Shown here: positions 11,182 to 19,211 of the stretch, in pieces
Position numbering within the stretch: position 1 is the stretch's first letter
Layout: the number at the start of each line of letters is the position of its first letter
Origin: Asticcacaulis taihuensis
GTDB taxonomy: Bacteria > Pseudomonadota > Alphaproteobacteria > Caulobacterales > Caulobacteraceae
Direction: 5' to 3'
NCBI RefSeq assembly: GCF_900100255.1
Contig: NZ_FMTS01000001.1
Span: forward strand, 620,001-684,000
DNA length: 64,000 nucleotides
Position numbers and translations under genes: made by a program
The notes under the pieces: model-generated
What the model was told of the DNA's origin: nothing
Seen by the model: the letters and a program-made list of their open reading frames with translations, nothing else
Database searches by the model: none

Positions 11182-11922
11182 GTGCGTTTGTTGAAGGTCT
11201 TGTCGAAGTTCGCGTGTGGCGCTGCCCTGCTGATCGCTGCCGGTTGCGCCACCGAAAAGACGACGGAAACCGTCTATGTGCCGGTCGTGGCGCCGGTCAT
11301 GCCCAGTTCGCTGACGCCGCTGCCGATCATGCTGTTCAACCAGACCAAGCAGGGCCGCAAACTCTTCACGCTCAATGCCGAGTTCCCCTATTGCGACCCC
11401 GGCACCGGCATGGTGATCGTGGTGCCCAAATGGTATGTCACCGACTTCGCCTCCGTGCCGTGGTATGGCCAGAGCGTGATCGATCCGCAGGGGCCCACTG
11501 CCCGCGCCGCCATCATCCATGACTGGCTCTATACCATCGGTGAGCCCGGCAAGCGCGATGTCGCCGATGGCATCTTCTACCGCGCCATGATCAAGTACGG
11601 CGTGCCGGAATACCAGGCGCGCATAGCCTATAACGCCGTCCATATCGGCGGCCAGGCGGGCTACGGGCTGGCCGGGGACTGGCAGTTCACCGATCCGTCG
11701 CACCAGGATGTGAAACAGCTTCCGCCCTTCCCCAAGCCGCGCACCGGTGCCGTGCGGGTCATGCCGAAATGCCAGGGCTTCAACGAACTGATCCAGTCCG
11801 GTTGGCGCGCCTATCCGGAAAAGCCGGTCAGTATTGCCGTGCCGCCACCGGTGGTCGTGACCGAAAAGCCGCTGGATGATGTGCTGAAAAACCTGCCCTG
11901 GGGCAAGAAGAAGACAGATTAG
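11182..11922 (+). CDS. DUF1353-family lipoprotein
   Basis: 246 residues. It begins with a lipoprotein-type signal ending in LIAAGC. The body carries the DUF1353 landmarks YVTDFASVPWYG and AAIIHDWLYTIG, found both in phage proteins and in stand-alone bacterial proteins; no enzymatic role is known to me. The C-terminal extension is proline/valine-rich. I chose the GTG at 11182 because AGGT lies 7 bases upstream and it places the hydrophobic core correctly; an in-frame TTG at 11143 is the main alternative. It starts about 50 bases after trmFO and may be read with it. Confidence 0.65.
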   Translation: MRLLKVLSKFACGAALLIAAGCATEKTTETVYVPVVAPVMPSSLTPLPIMLFNQTKQGRKLFTLNAEFPYCDPGTGMVIVVPKWYVTDFASVPWYGQSVIDPQGPTARAAIIHDWLYTIGEPGKRDVADGIFYRAMIKYGVPEYQARIAYNAVHIGGQAGYGLAGDWQFTDPSHQDVKQLPPFPKPRTGAVRVMPKCQGFNELIQSGWRAYPEKPVSIAVPPPVVVTEKPLDDVLKNLPWGKKKTD

Positions 11923-11935
11923 CGTTTTTGTTTGG

Positions 11936-12008
11936 AAACCACGAATGAACACGAAACGAAGTTCGGCGAAGCCAATGCTCACGAATTATTCGTGTCTATT
12001 CGTGGTTT
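11936..12008. repeat. Long imperfect palindrome (ACCACGAAT-type repeat)
   Basis: Arms 11936-11955 and 11989-12008 (AAACCACGAATGAACACGAA and its complement) match at 18 of 20 positions around a 33-base centre that itself contains ACGAAT and ATTCGTG. It fills the space between two convergent genes, so it may end transcription both ways. Similar CACGAAT-rich palindromes are scattered in many bacterial genomes, which suggests a REP-like dispersed element; copy number cannot be judged here. Confidence 0.7.
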
Positions 12009-12676
12009 TAAATTGTTCCCGTGACATACGACCATAACAAGCGCACCCGTTTGGAAAGCGGCCCCGGCATTTGCCCATGCCAATAGCCGGTCGCCAGAGA
12101 TGCCGGCAGAGCCAGAGGCATTAGCGCGGTTGGAAGACCTTTGGCGGCTTTGACCGCCTCTCGCTTCAGATGCGCCAGTTCCATATCGCCGGCATCGCTT
12201 AAGTCCCGCGTTGCCTTGATCTGCGCCAGGCCGTAGAGCCGCGCGATATCGGTGAGGTCGGCGGTTTCTCCCAGCACCTGCGCGGACAGGCGCAGAAGGT
12301 TACCCTCGCCGCGATCGACCACACCCAGCGCCTCCTTGATGGTCAGCGGTCCTTTGTCGAGAAGAGGCATCTGGCCTTCGATCAGGTCGTGAAAGGTTTC
12401 GGTCGGCAGGCCGTAATGCTCAACCATGGTCTTGAGGGCTTCGGTCAGTGGGTGATAGCGGACCGGCCGGCCCTCGGCGATTTCATCGATCGCCTCATAC
12501 CACCAGCGCAGACGGATTTCGCCCATTAACGGGTCAGTCGTTCGCTCCGGGATGTCGCGCAGGGTTTCGAGAAAGGCGAACAGACTCAAAACCTCAACGC
12601 GCTTTTCAGCATCCGGGATAAAGGCACAGGCGAGACGAACGTCCTCGGATTTCGGCAGCAATTCAGAGGACGTCAT
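12008..12676 (-). CDS. Squalene/phytoene synthase-family protein
   Basis: 222 residues, all-helical. FAFLETLRDIPERTTDPLMGEIRLRWWYEAIDEI matches the region around the first aspartate-rich helix and the conserved LRWWYEAI of the squalene/phytoene synthase fold; LYGLAQIKATRDL corresponds to the second active-site helix. The canonical DxxxD metal-binding motifs are weak (second site KATRDLSDAGD), as in the NDUFAF6-like branch, so it may be a non-carotenoid member, perhaps an assembly factor. I would not predict pigment synthesis from it. It is 4 bases downstream of the PuuD-like gene and probably co-transcribed with it. Confidence 0.7.
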   Translation of the reverse strand: MTSSELLPKSEDVRLACAFIPDAEKRVEVLSLFAFLETLRDIPERTTDPLMGEIRLRWWYEAIDEIAEGRPVRYHPLTEALKTMVEHYGLPTETFHDLIEGQMPLLDKGPLTIKEALGVVDRGEGNLLRLSAQVLGETADLTDIARLYGLAQIKATRDLSDAGDMELAHLKREAVKAAKGLPTALMPLALPASLATGYWHGQMPGPLSKRVRLLWSYVTGTI

Positions 12677-12680
12677 TTAC

Positions 12681-13322
12681 TCAGCCGAAAATGGTCTGGT
12701 ACATGGCCATGCTCGCCAGCATGGGCAGGGACAGCAGCGTATTGATGCGGCTGAAGATCATGGCCTTTTTCGCAGCAGCAGCCTTCTGCTCCGGCGTAAA
12801 GCCTTCGCGGATGCCCAGCGCGATCTTCTGCGCGGGCCAGATCATATGCCAGACATTGAAGAACATGATCAGGCCCAGCCACATGCCGACACCGATGAAA
12901 ATGAATTGCGCATTTGCCTTGTCGAAACCTAACGCATAACCCGCCGGCCCCAGGCTAGCGAAACCAAAGCTCATGGCCTGAACGATATAGCCGCGCAGCC
13001 AGGCGAGCGCCAGGCCGAACACCACGGTGAACAGGGCGGCATAACGGAACCAGAACAGGGCTTCCGGCGCGATATACTTGCTCACAGCCGGTTTCAGGTC
13101 AGCCGGTATATCCGGCATGACGCGGATCTGCACAAAGTTGAAATAGTAAAGCAGGCCGATCCACAAGACGCCGCTCAGCACATGCGCCCAGCGCAAGCTT
13201 GCCGTCAGGAAAATCACATCGAACCCGCCCGGCGAATGAATGCCGAAGCCGACCATGACCACAATGGCCAACAACAGGCTGACGATCATTACATTGCGAA
13301 GATTACTTAAGAAACCAGCCAT
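12681..13322 (-). CDS. PuuD-like (urate hydroxylase N-terminal type) integral membrane protein
   Basis: 213 residues, about five membrane helices. Histidines lie within or next to helices (RWAHVLSGVLWIGLLYYFNF; FNVWHMIWPAQK), as in the membrane part of the PuuD family, where they may ligate haem. The cytochrome c domain of true urate oxidase PuuD is absent, so activity on urate is not supported. Conserved stand-alone proteins of this type are frequent in alphaproteobacteria and have no settled function that I know of. It is the first gene of a pair with the phytoene-synthase-like gene. Confidence 0.6.
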   Translation of the reverse strand: MAGFLSNLRNVMIVSLLLAIVVMVGFGIHSPGGFDVIFLTASLRWAHVLSGVLWIGLLYYFNFVQIRVMPDIPADLKPAVSKYIAPEALFWFRYAALFTVVFGLALAWLRGYIVQAMSFGFASLGPAGYALGFDKANAQFIFIGVGMWLGLIMFFNVWHMIWPAQKIALGIREGFTPEQKAAAAKKAMIFSRINTLLSLPMLASMAMYQTIFG

Positions 13323-13380
13323 GACGCGCCCCTGCTCATGAGTGAATGGATTCGCAGCATAGGCGAACTTGGCTCGTAAA

Positions 13381-13408
13381 GCAAAACGGCCTCCGATCCG
13401 GAGGCCGT
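13381..13408 (-). terminator. Rho-independent terminator after secF
   Basis: On the minus strand, the arms ACGGCCTCC and GGAGGCCGT (13400-13408 and 13386-13394) form a 9-bp GC-rich stem with a 5-base loop, followed by a short T run (plus-strand GCAAAA at 13381-13386). It lies 8 bases after the secF stop. Confidence 0.75.
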
Positions 13409-13415
13409 CAGCCGT

Positions 13416-14393
13416 TTAAGGCATTTGCCGTGGTGGCTTTTTGCCGTCCTTAAAGCCGCCAAGATCGACGACTTCCGCGTCCGGATCATTGCGGTTCACG
13501 CCCCAGATCAGGATGATCGGCAGGGCGACATAGATCGATGAATAGGTGCCGATCAGGATGCCGAAGACCATGGCGAAAACCAGCGGGAACAGGGCCGGAC
13601 CGCCGAGGAACAACATACCAGCCAGGGCAAGCACGGCGGTAGAGCCAGTGATGATGGTCCGTGACAGACGCTCGTTTTCAGAGAGGTTGATAATATCGGC
13701 CAGCGGGGTCTTTTTGAACTTGCGCAGGTTTTCACGCAGCCGGTCGAAGGTAATGACCTTTTCGTTCATCGAATAGCCGATGACAGTCAGCAGAGCCGCG
13801 ATCGAAGTCATGGTGAATTCGATTTGCAGAAAGGCCATCATACCGACCGTCAGGGCCACGTCGTGCAGCACGGCGATGACAGCGCCAGAACCGAATTGCA
13901 GGCCGGAAGGGAAGCGGATCCAGATATAGACCAGCATCAGCAGGAGGGCGGCACCCAGGGCCAGGAAGCCGGAACGCAGCAGTTCGGACGACACCTTGGG
14001 GCCGACCACTTCGGTGCGCTTGAAGGTGATACCCGGCACGGCGGCGGCGAGCTTGGATTTCACCGCCTCGACGCCGTCATTATTCTGCTGCTGCTCGCTC
14101 AGCTTGAACTTGATGATGACGTCACGGGGGCTGCCGAACGCCTGGACGGAGGCATCTTCCGCGCCGAAAGTGGTCATGCGCGCCCGCAGGTCGCCCAGAT
14201 TGGCGGCGGCCGGCGTCTCGACTTCCAGCACGTTGCCGCCGGCGAAATCAGTGCCGAGGTTAAGCCCCTGGGTGAACAGGACGACGACCGTCGCAATGAT
14301 GGCGAGACCGGAGATGATGGCGGCGACCGGCGCATACTTCGTGAAGCGGAAGTGGAACTCGGTCGGCAGGTTTTTGATAAGTGGCCAATGCAT
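13416..14393 (-). CDS. secF: SecF, Sec translocon accessory subunit
   Basis: 325 residues, six membrane helices with a large periplasmic loop after the first. LNLGTDFAGGNVLEVE is the conserved D1 motif of SecD/SecF, and the C-terminal RND-like helices carry VIGYSMNEKVITFDRLREN, the SecF signature. With SecD it uses the proton gradient to pull preproteins through SecYEG into the periplasm. It starts 12 bases after secD, in the order yajC-secD-secF, and is followed by a terminator. The C-terminus is rich in Lys/Pro after DLGGFKDG, as is usual here. Confidence 0.96.
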   Translation of the reverse strand: MHWPLIKNLPTEFHFRFTKYAPVAAIISGLAIIATVVVLFTQGLNLGTDFAGGNVLEVETPAAANLGDLRARMTTFGAEDASVQAFGSPRDVIIKFKLSEQQQNNDGVEAVKSKLAAAVPGITFKRTEVVGPKVSSELLRSGFLALGAALLLMLVYIWIRFPSGLQFGSGAVIAVLHDVALTVGMMAFLQIEFTMTSIAALLTVIGYSMNEKVITFDRLRENLRKFKKTPLADIINLSENERLSRTIITGSTAVLALAGMLFLGGPALFPLVFAMVFGILIGTYSSIYVALPIILIWGVNRNDPDAEVVDLGGFKDGKKPPRQMP

Positions 14394-14405
14394 GACGCGG
14401 ATACC

Positions 14406-15998
14406 TTAAATCGGGAGCTTTTTCGGCTTGGTGGCGCGATACCACCAGCCGAGCAGGACCTGGCTGACCAGGATGGCCGAGAAGACGGAGGTGAAGACAC
14501 CGATCATCAGCGTCCAGGCGAAGCCACGCACCGGACCGGCGCCGAAGACGAACATGATCAGGGCCGAGATCAGCGAGGTGATGTTGGCGTCGAGGATCGA
14601 CACCAGGGCGCGCGAGAAGCCAACATCGAGCGCGGCGATCGGCTTGTGGCCGCTGCGCTCTTCGTCACGGATGCGCTCATAGATCAGCACGTTGGCGTCA
14701 ACCGCCACCGCGAGCGATAGGATCAGGCCGGCGACGCCTGGCAGGGTCAGGGTAGCCTGGAAGACCGTCATCGAGGCGATGATCAGCACCAGATTGACCA
14801 GCAGGGCGGCGATGGAGACGCCACCGAAGACGAAACCATAGGCCAGGAACATGAAGACGACGATGGTAATGAAGGCGATGATGGTCGAGACCATGCCGGC
14901 ATGAACGGCATCCGCGCCCAGTTCGGCGCCGACGGTGCGCTGGCTCTCGAAGTTCAGCTTGGCCGGCAGGGCGCCGCTTTTGAGGATATTGACGATTTCC
15001 GAGGCTTCCTCATGGCTGAAACCACCGGTAATCTGGCCGGTGCCGCCTGTGATGGCGCCCTGGATAGTCGGTGCGGAAACGATATGGCCGTCGAGAATGA
15101 TGGCGAAACGCTTGCCGATATTGCGTGAGGTGGCGTCGCCAAAAGCCTTGGCACCCTCGCCATTGAAGGCGAAATCGATGGCCGGGCGCTGATACTGATC
15201 AACGCCAACATTGGCGCGCGTCAGGCTGCCGCCGGTAACCAGAATAGCCTTGCGCACGACAAGCGGACGACCGGTCTGGTCCTCAGGCAGGGCCTCAGAC
15301 CCCGGCGGGATACGGCCGGCGGCCAGGTCGGCCGGGCTTACGGTTTCATCAACCATCTGGAAGGTCAGCTTGGCGGTGCGTCCGATAACGCGCTTCAACT
15401 GCTCAGGATCGCTTTCGCCCGGCGCTTCGATGACGATACGGTTGATGCCCTGGCGGCTGATCGAAGGTTCCTTGGTGCCGAGGCTGTCGATCCGCTTGCG
15501 GATGACTTCGATAGAGGTTTCCACCGCGCCGGCCGAGGTCGAGCGAATGCCTTCCTGGGTCAGGGTCAGGGCAATGGTCTGGTCATTGCCGCGCTGGACA
15601 TTGATATCCTTGACGGAGGCGTTGTTCGGCAGCGGTGTGGCCAGGCGAATGAGGGTCGAATAGGCGTCATTCAGCGCCGCCGGATCGGTGATGCGGACGC
15701 TGACCGTCGTGCCCGAGGCCACCAGGTTCGTAAAGGCGATCGACTTTTCATTCAGGCGCGCCCTCACCTCTTCGGTGACGCTGCTGATCTTGGTCTTCAC
15801 CAGATCGTCCGTATCGACTTCCATCAGCAGGTAGGAGCCGCCCTGCAGATCGAGCCCCAGATTAAGGATCTGGGTCGGCATGAAGCCCTTCACCTGATCC
15901 CGCACACTGGCCGGGAGAAAATTGGGCAAGGAAAACAGAATGCCCAGAAGGGTGGCGGCTATTACCAGCCCTACCTTCCAGCGTGATAGATTGATCAT
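14406..15998 (-). CDS. secD: SecD, Sec translocon accessory subunit
   Basis: 530 residues. Helix 1 is at residues 10-27, followed by the D1 motif LGLDLQGGSYLLMEVD, the P1 head with SIEVIRKRIDSLGTKEPSI, and five C-terminal helices with LTLPGVAGLILSLAVAVDAN and VLIYERIRDE, both diagnostic for SecD. It forms the SecDF-YajC complex in the inner membrane. The gene is 33 bases downstream of yajC and 12 upstream of secF. Length and motifs are normal. Confidence 0.97.
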   Translation of the reverse strand: MINLSRWKVGLVIAATLLGILFSLPNFLPASVRDQVKGFMPTQILNLGLDLQGGSYLLMEVDTDDLVKTKISSVTEEVRARLNEKSIAFTNLVASGTTVSVRITDPAALNDAYSTLIRLATPLPNNASVKDINVQRGNDQTIALTLTQEGIRSTSAGAVETSIEVIRKRIDSLGTKEPSISRQGINRIVIEAPGESDPEQLKRVIGRTAKLTFQMVDETVSPADLAAGRIPPGSEALPEDQTGRPLVVRKAILVTGGSLTRANVGVDQYQRPAIDFAFNGEGAKAFGDATSRNIGKRFAIILDGHIVSAPTIQGAITGGTGQITGGFSHEEASEIVNILKSGALPAKLNFESQRTVGAELGADAVHAGMVSTIIAFITIVVFMFLAYGFVFGGVSIAALLVNLVLIIASMTVFQATLTLPGVAGLILSLAVAVDANVLIYERIRDEERSGHKPIAALDVGFSRALVSILDANITSLISALIMFVFGAGPVRGFAWTLMIGVFTSVFSAILVSQVLLGWWYRATKPKKLPI

Positions 15999-16031
15999 GA
16001 TCGGGATGCTCGGTCTTTAAACTGTAACGGC

Positions 16032-16379
16032 TTAGTTCTTGGCGTCGTTGGCGGGGGCCGGTTCGCCCTTGACGCGGACCTCAGTGATCATCGCCTTGAC
16101 CACGCGCACATTCACGCCGGTGGCGATTTCAACCATGACCTCGGCATCCTCAATGCGCGTCACCTTGCCGATCATGCCGGAAGACATGACGACCGTGTCA
16201 TTGCGCTTCAGGGCGGCAAGCATGGCCTTGTGCTTCTTGGCCTGCTGGCTTTGCGGGCGGATCATGAAGAAGTACATCGCTCCGAAGAGGATGAGCATCA
16301 TCGGCAGCATGGTGATCAGGTCACCGCCAGGGGTGGCGGCGGCGCCGGCAGCCTGGGCAAAGGCGGGTGTTGCGAACAC
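16032..16379 (-). CDS. yajC: YajC, preprotein translocase subunit
   Basis: 115 residues. The N-terminal hydrophobic segment MLPMMLILFGAMYFFMI is followed by the YajC signature RPQSQQAKKHKAMLAALKRNDTVV and the small beta domain (GMIGKVTRIEDAEVMVEIA). YajC associates with SecDF. It is the first gene of the yajC-secD-secF operon; the promoter should lie in the 157 bases up to the LysM-M23 gene, but I see no clear -35/-10 pair there. Confidence 0.95.
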   Translation of the reverse strand: MFATPAFAQAAGAAATPGGDLITMLPMMLILFGAMYFFMIRPQSQQAKKHKAMLAALKRNDTVVMSSGMIGKVTRIEDAEVMVEIATGVNVRVVKAMITEVRVKGEPAPANDAKN

Positions 16380-16536
16380 GAACGTCTCCTAATATTGATT
16401 TTTTACACGCGCGCTACAAGCGGGGCAAAAATGGGTTCGCCATACATAGGCACAACCCGAAAAAGGTCAATGACATATTTGCCACGACGCCTCTGAGTGC
16501 GGAAAAGCTTTGAAACTCTGCCTTTGGAAGCGGCGC

Positions 16537-17709
16537 TTACGGCAATACCAGCGCCGGGTCGATCGGACGGGCGATATCGGTCGAAGGCGTATAGCGGATT
16601 TCGAAGTGCAGTTGCGGCTTGTCGATGGTGCCGGTCTGGCCGACCGTGCCAATCACCTGCCCCTTGCTGACCCGTTCGTTATTCTTCACCTTCATGGTCT
16701 GGAGGTGGGAATAGCCGGTGTACCAGCCATTATCGTGCTTGATATAGATGGTGTTGCCCAGTTCCTTGACCTGGTCGCCTTCATAGACCACCACGCCATC
16801 CGCCGCCGCCTTCACTTCGGTGCCTGAACTGGCGCCGATATTGATGCCGTCATTGCGGATATTCGGCGCCAGTTGACCGAAGGGCACCAGCACATGGCCC
16901 TTCACTGGCCAGATAAACTTGCCCTTGCCCATCTGGGCAATCTGCGCATTGGCCGGGAACCCGGCGACCGGCGGCACCGGTTTGGCCACCACGGGTTTGG
17001 TGGCCGCCATGGTCGGGGCCGCCACAGTGGGCTTGGTCACGACCGTTGTCGTGGTCGTGGTAGTCGTCGTTTTGGCGGGTTCTGAAACCACGGGTTTCGC
17101 CGGCGGCGGTGTCGTCACGACCGGCTTGGCCGGCGCAGCCGCCGCCAGAACGGTCTTGACCTTGGTTATGGTCGGGCCATTGGCATGGTCTTCCACGCCC
17201 TTATCGACTGCGGAGGCCGGCAACAGGATTTTCTGACCGACGCGCAGGGCGGAATCGACCGTCAGGCCGTTCAGCGCATACAGGCTCTTTATCGGCACGG
17301 CGAAACGGCGCGAAATGCCGAACAGGGTGTCCTTCGGCTGCATCACATAGATATAGGCGGCGCCCGAAGGCTGGCTTGCCGCCACGGTGGCGGGCGTCGC
17401 CGGCTTGGTCATTTCCACAGGCGGTGGGGGCGGCGGTGGCGGAGGCGGTGTCAGAGGCGCCAGTTCGCTCGCCTGCACGCTGCCGGAGGGTGACGGCGTT
17501 GTCACAGCTGGTGGCGTTTCTTCCACCGGCGCCGTCGGGATCGTCGCGGTCGGCTCGGCCGGCCGGTCCTGCATATAGATCGGATATTTCGGCTGCGGCA
17601 TCCCGGCGCTCGTACACCCCTGCAAGACCAGGCCAGCCAGAACGACCAGGGACAGGCTGACCACTGCGCGGCGCAGACGCCCTTCTGAATTCAGGTTTTT
17701 CAGGATCAT
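16537..17709 (-). CDS. NlpD/EnvC-type LysM-LytM lipoprotein with a degenerate peptidase site
   Basis: 390 residues. A lipoprotein signal ends in LQGC (about Cys32). A Pro/Thr/Val-rich linker is followed by one LysM module (YVMQPKDTLFGISRRFAVP ... VGQKILLP, about residues 123-170), a second Pro/Thr-rich linker, and a C-terminal LytM (M23) domain from about residue 268. The usual HxxxD zinc site reads RNDGINI (near residues 285-291): both metal ligands are Asn, although the later HFEIR is kept. As in NlpD and EnvC, it probably activates an amidase at the division site rather than cutting peptidoglycan itself. In Caulobacterales the gene often lies between pcm and yajC. Confidence 0.85.
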   Translation of the reverse strand: MILKNLNSEGRLRRAVVSLSLVVLAGLVLQGCTSAGMPQPKYPIYMQDRPAEPTATIPTAPVEETPPAVTTPSPSGSVQASELAPLTPPPPPPPPPPVEMTKPATPATVAASQPSGAAYIYVMQPKDTLFGISRRFAVPIKSLYALNGLTVDSALRVGQKILLPASAVDKGVEDHANGPTITKVKTVLAAAAPAKPVVTTPPPAKPVVSEPAKTTTTTTTTTVVTKPTVAAPTMAATKPVVAKPVPPVAGFPANAQIAQMGKGKFIWPVKGHVLVPFGQLAPNIRNDGINIGASSGTEVKAAADGVVVYEGDQVKELGNTIYIKHDNGWYTGYSHLQTMKVKNNERVSKGQVIGTVGQTGTIDKPQLHFEIRYTPSTDIARPIDPALVLP

Positions 17710-17772
17710 GACGGGCTCCAGGGTCGACGAAGAAATAGATTTTGGCCAAACCTACTCTATGCAAACTTATGG

Positions 17773-17789
17773 CTAACGATTGGTTAACC
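17773..17789 (+). promoter_or_regulatory. CtrA-like box upstream of the LysM-LytM gene
   Basis: CTAA-N7-TTAACC, one base from the CtrA consensus TTAA-N7-TTAACC. It lies 64 bases before the start of the minus-strand LysM-LytM gene and 120 bases before tRNA-Cys. One-mismatch boxes arise by chance several times in 64 kb, so this is a weak call that gains some weight from its intergenic position next to a cell-division gene. Confidence 0.35.
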
Positions 17790-17908
17790 CATTTTTGAAA
17801 AATCCCTTAACAAATCAATGTGAATGGCCTGCCGTACAACTTGGTTAAATTGCCCCGGTAGGGTGTATCGCTTTGCAATTCAAAGCCGCCGCGTTTAACC
17901 TCGATCCT

Positions 17909-17982
17909 GGCCTGTTGGCGGAGAGTTTACGCCACGGATTGCAACTCCGTGCAGCCCCGTTCAATTCGGGGACAGGCCTCCA
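17909..17982 (+). tRNA. tRNA-Cys(GCA)
   Basis: 74 bases with a full cloverleaf. The acceptor stem is GGCCTGT/ACAGGCC and the discriminator base is T. The D-arm is GGCG..CGCC; the anticodon stem CGGAT/ACTCCG-type carries GCA at 17941-17943; the T-arm is CCCCG-TTCAATT-CGGGG. CCA (17980-17982) is encoded. It lies just upstream of the ECF cluster, on the same strand. Confidence 0.93.
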
Positions 17983-18080
17983 CTCCCCTTCTTTTTCAAA
18001 AATATTTTCCGCGCCCGCATCCAGTCGGGCCTGTGGCGGACATCAAGTCTCAGATGACGTTCCTATCGGGAGGCACAAAG

Positions 18081-18263
18081 ATGTTCGTAACCCTTTTCAA
18101 TCACTACTGGTGGCTGCTGTTTCCGCTGTCCTTCGCCATATTCAGCGTGATGCGCGCGGTCCTGAGAGACGATGAAAGCCGCCGTATCCTGTCGCTGATC
18201 CGCAGCTATACCGATCAGGGCAAGGAACCACCCGCCGAACTGCTGGCGCTGCTGAAGCGCTGA
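18081..18263 (+). CDS. Small YWWL-motif membrane protein (60 aa), DUF6249-like
   Basis: 60 residues with one N-terminal membrane segment (MFVTLFNHYWWLLFPLSFAI) and a short cytoplasmic tail (IRSYTDQGKEPPAELLALL). GGGAGG at 18068-18073 fixes the ATG at 18081. The pattern FN-x-YWWL-x-FP followed by Y-x-DQGKEPPA-LL is shared with the next gene, so the two are paralogues. The GKEPPAELL tail resembles the DUF6249-type proteins encoded beside ECF sigma factors in alphaproteobacteria. Function is unknown; a role in membrane anchoring or signalling to the sigma factor is possible. Confidence 0.6.
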   Translation: MFVTLFNHYWWLLFPLSFAIFSVMRAVLRDDESRRILSLIRSYTDQGKEPPAELLALLKR

Positions 18264-18282
18264 TTACAAGGGAAACGAACCC

Positions 18283-18687
18283 ATGACCGCAACAGACCTT
18301 TTCAACAGCTACTGGTGGCTGATCTTTCCGCTTTTCGGCATGGGCATGGGCCTTGTCGCCATGCTGGGCCATTTCCGTCATCGCAGCGAAACCCTCAAGC
18401 TCATCAAGACCTACGCCGACCAGGGCAAGGAACCACCGGCCGCCCTGCTGGAAGCCCTGCGCTCCGATGAGGACCGCGTCTATAACTGCCGCGGCCGCCG
18501 CCGCAGCCACTGGACACAGATCGCGGTTTTCGGCTCGCTGGCCGTCGCCTTCGGATATTTCGGCTATTATGGCGAAGGCGGGTCGGTCTTCATTGCTTTG
18601 GCGCTTGGTTTCGGCATGGGTTCCGCCATCCTGCTGCTCATCTCCATTATACGGGCGCTCACCGGCTCATCCCTGCCGAAAGAATAA
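18283..18687 (+). CDS. YWWL-motif membrane protein (134 aa), DUF6249-like
   Basis: 134 residues. The N-terminal half repeats its upstream neighbour (LFNSYWWLIFPLFGMGMG ... YADQGKEPPAALLEAL); the C-terminal half adds two membrane helices (TQIAVFGSLAVAFGYFGYYG and FGMGSAILLLISIIRAL). It probably arose by duplication, with gain or loss of the second half. It is 19 bases after the 60-residue gene and 2 bases before the ECF sigma gene, so all are surely one operon. Confidence 0.6.
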   Translation: MTATDLFNSYWWLIFPLFGMGMGLVAMLGHFRHRSETLKLIKTYADQGKEPPAALLEALRSDEDRVYNCRGRRRSHWTQIAVFGSLAVAFGYFGYYGEGGSVFIALALGFGMGSAILLLISIIRALTGSSLPKE

Positions 18688-18689
18688 GT

Positions 18690-19211
18690 ATGGAAGACCC
18701 GCTGATCCGGCGGGCCAGGGAAGGCTCAAGCGATGCCTTCTCACGGCTGGTGGCAGACCATCAACAGGCGGTGCGCGCCTTCGTGCGTCGCCTGTGCGCC
18801 CAACCGGACGACGCCGACGATCTGGCGCAGGAAGCCTTTGTTACCGCCTGGGCCATCCTGCATAAACTGCGCGATGATGTGTCCTTCCGCACCTTTGTCT
18901 GCGGTATTGCCTATCGCAAGGCGCTGAATGATCGTCGACGTCTCAACCGCTCCGGCGCCCGCGATACCGAGTGGTTCGGCCTGCAGGAGCAGTCGCGCCC
19001 GTCAACCATTGATGCCAAGCTGAGCGTGCAGGCGGCGCTGGCCAGCCTGCCGCTCGACCAGCGCGCCGCCATATCGCTCTGCGTTGCCGCCGATTACAGC
19101 CATGCCGAGGCTGCCGAGATTTTGGGGCTTCCGCTCGGCACGATTAAGTCGCATATTCTCAAGGGAAGGGCCAAACTCAATGCCCTTCTGGGTGTACCGG
19201 ATGACAAATGA
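18690..19211 (+). CDS. ECF-type RNA polymerase sigma factor
   Basis: 173 residues. Region 2 is at about residues 8-75 (DADDLAQEAFVTAWAIL is the -10-binding 2.2-2.4 segment). Region 4 is at about 110-165 (LPLDQRAAISLCVAADYSHAEA, then LGLPLGTIKSHILKGRAKL as the helix-turn-helix that reads the -35). There is no C-terminal extension. It overlaps the next gene by 11 bases. The tight packing with small membrane proteins on both sides suggests that its activity is controlled from the membrane. I could not see an ECF-type promoter (GGAAC/CGTT) upstream of the operon. Confidence 0.9.
   Translation: MEDPLIRRAREGSSDAFSRLVADHQQAVRAFVRRLCAQPDDADDLAQEAFVTAWAILHKLRDDVSFRTFVCGIAYRKALNDRRRLNRSGARDTEWFGLQEQSRPSTIDAKLSVQAALASLPLDQRAAISLCVAADYSHAEAAEILGLPLGTIKSHILKGRAKLNALLGVPDDK

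Noticed and set aside
12008-12676. Carotenoid pathway gene (crtB)
   Set aside because: The aspartate-rich motifs of true phytoene synthases are degenerate and no other crt gene is nearby, so pigment synthesis is not supported.
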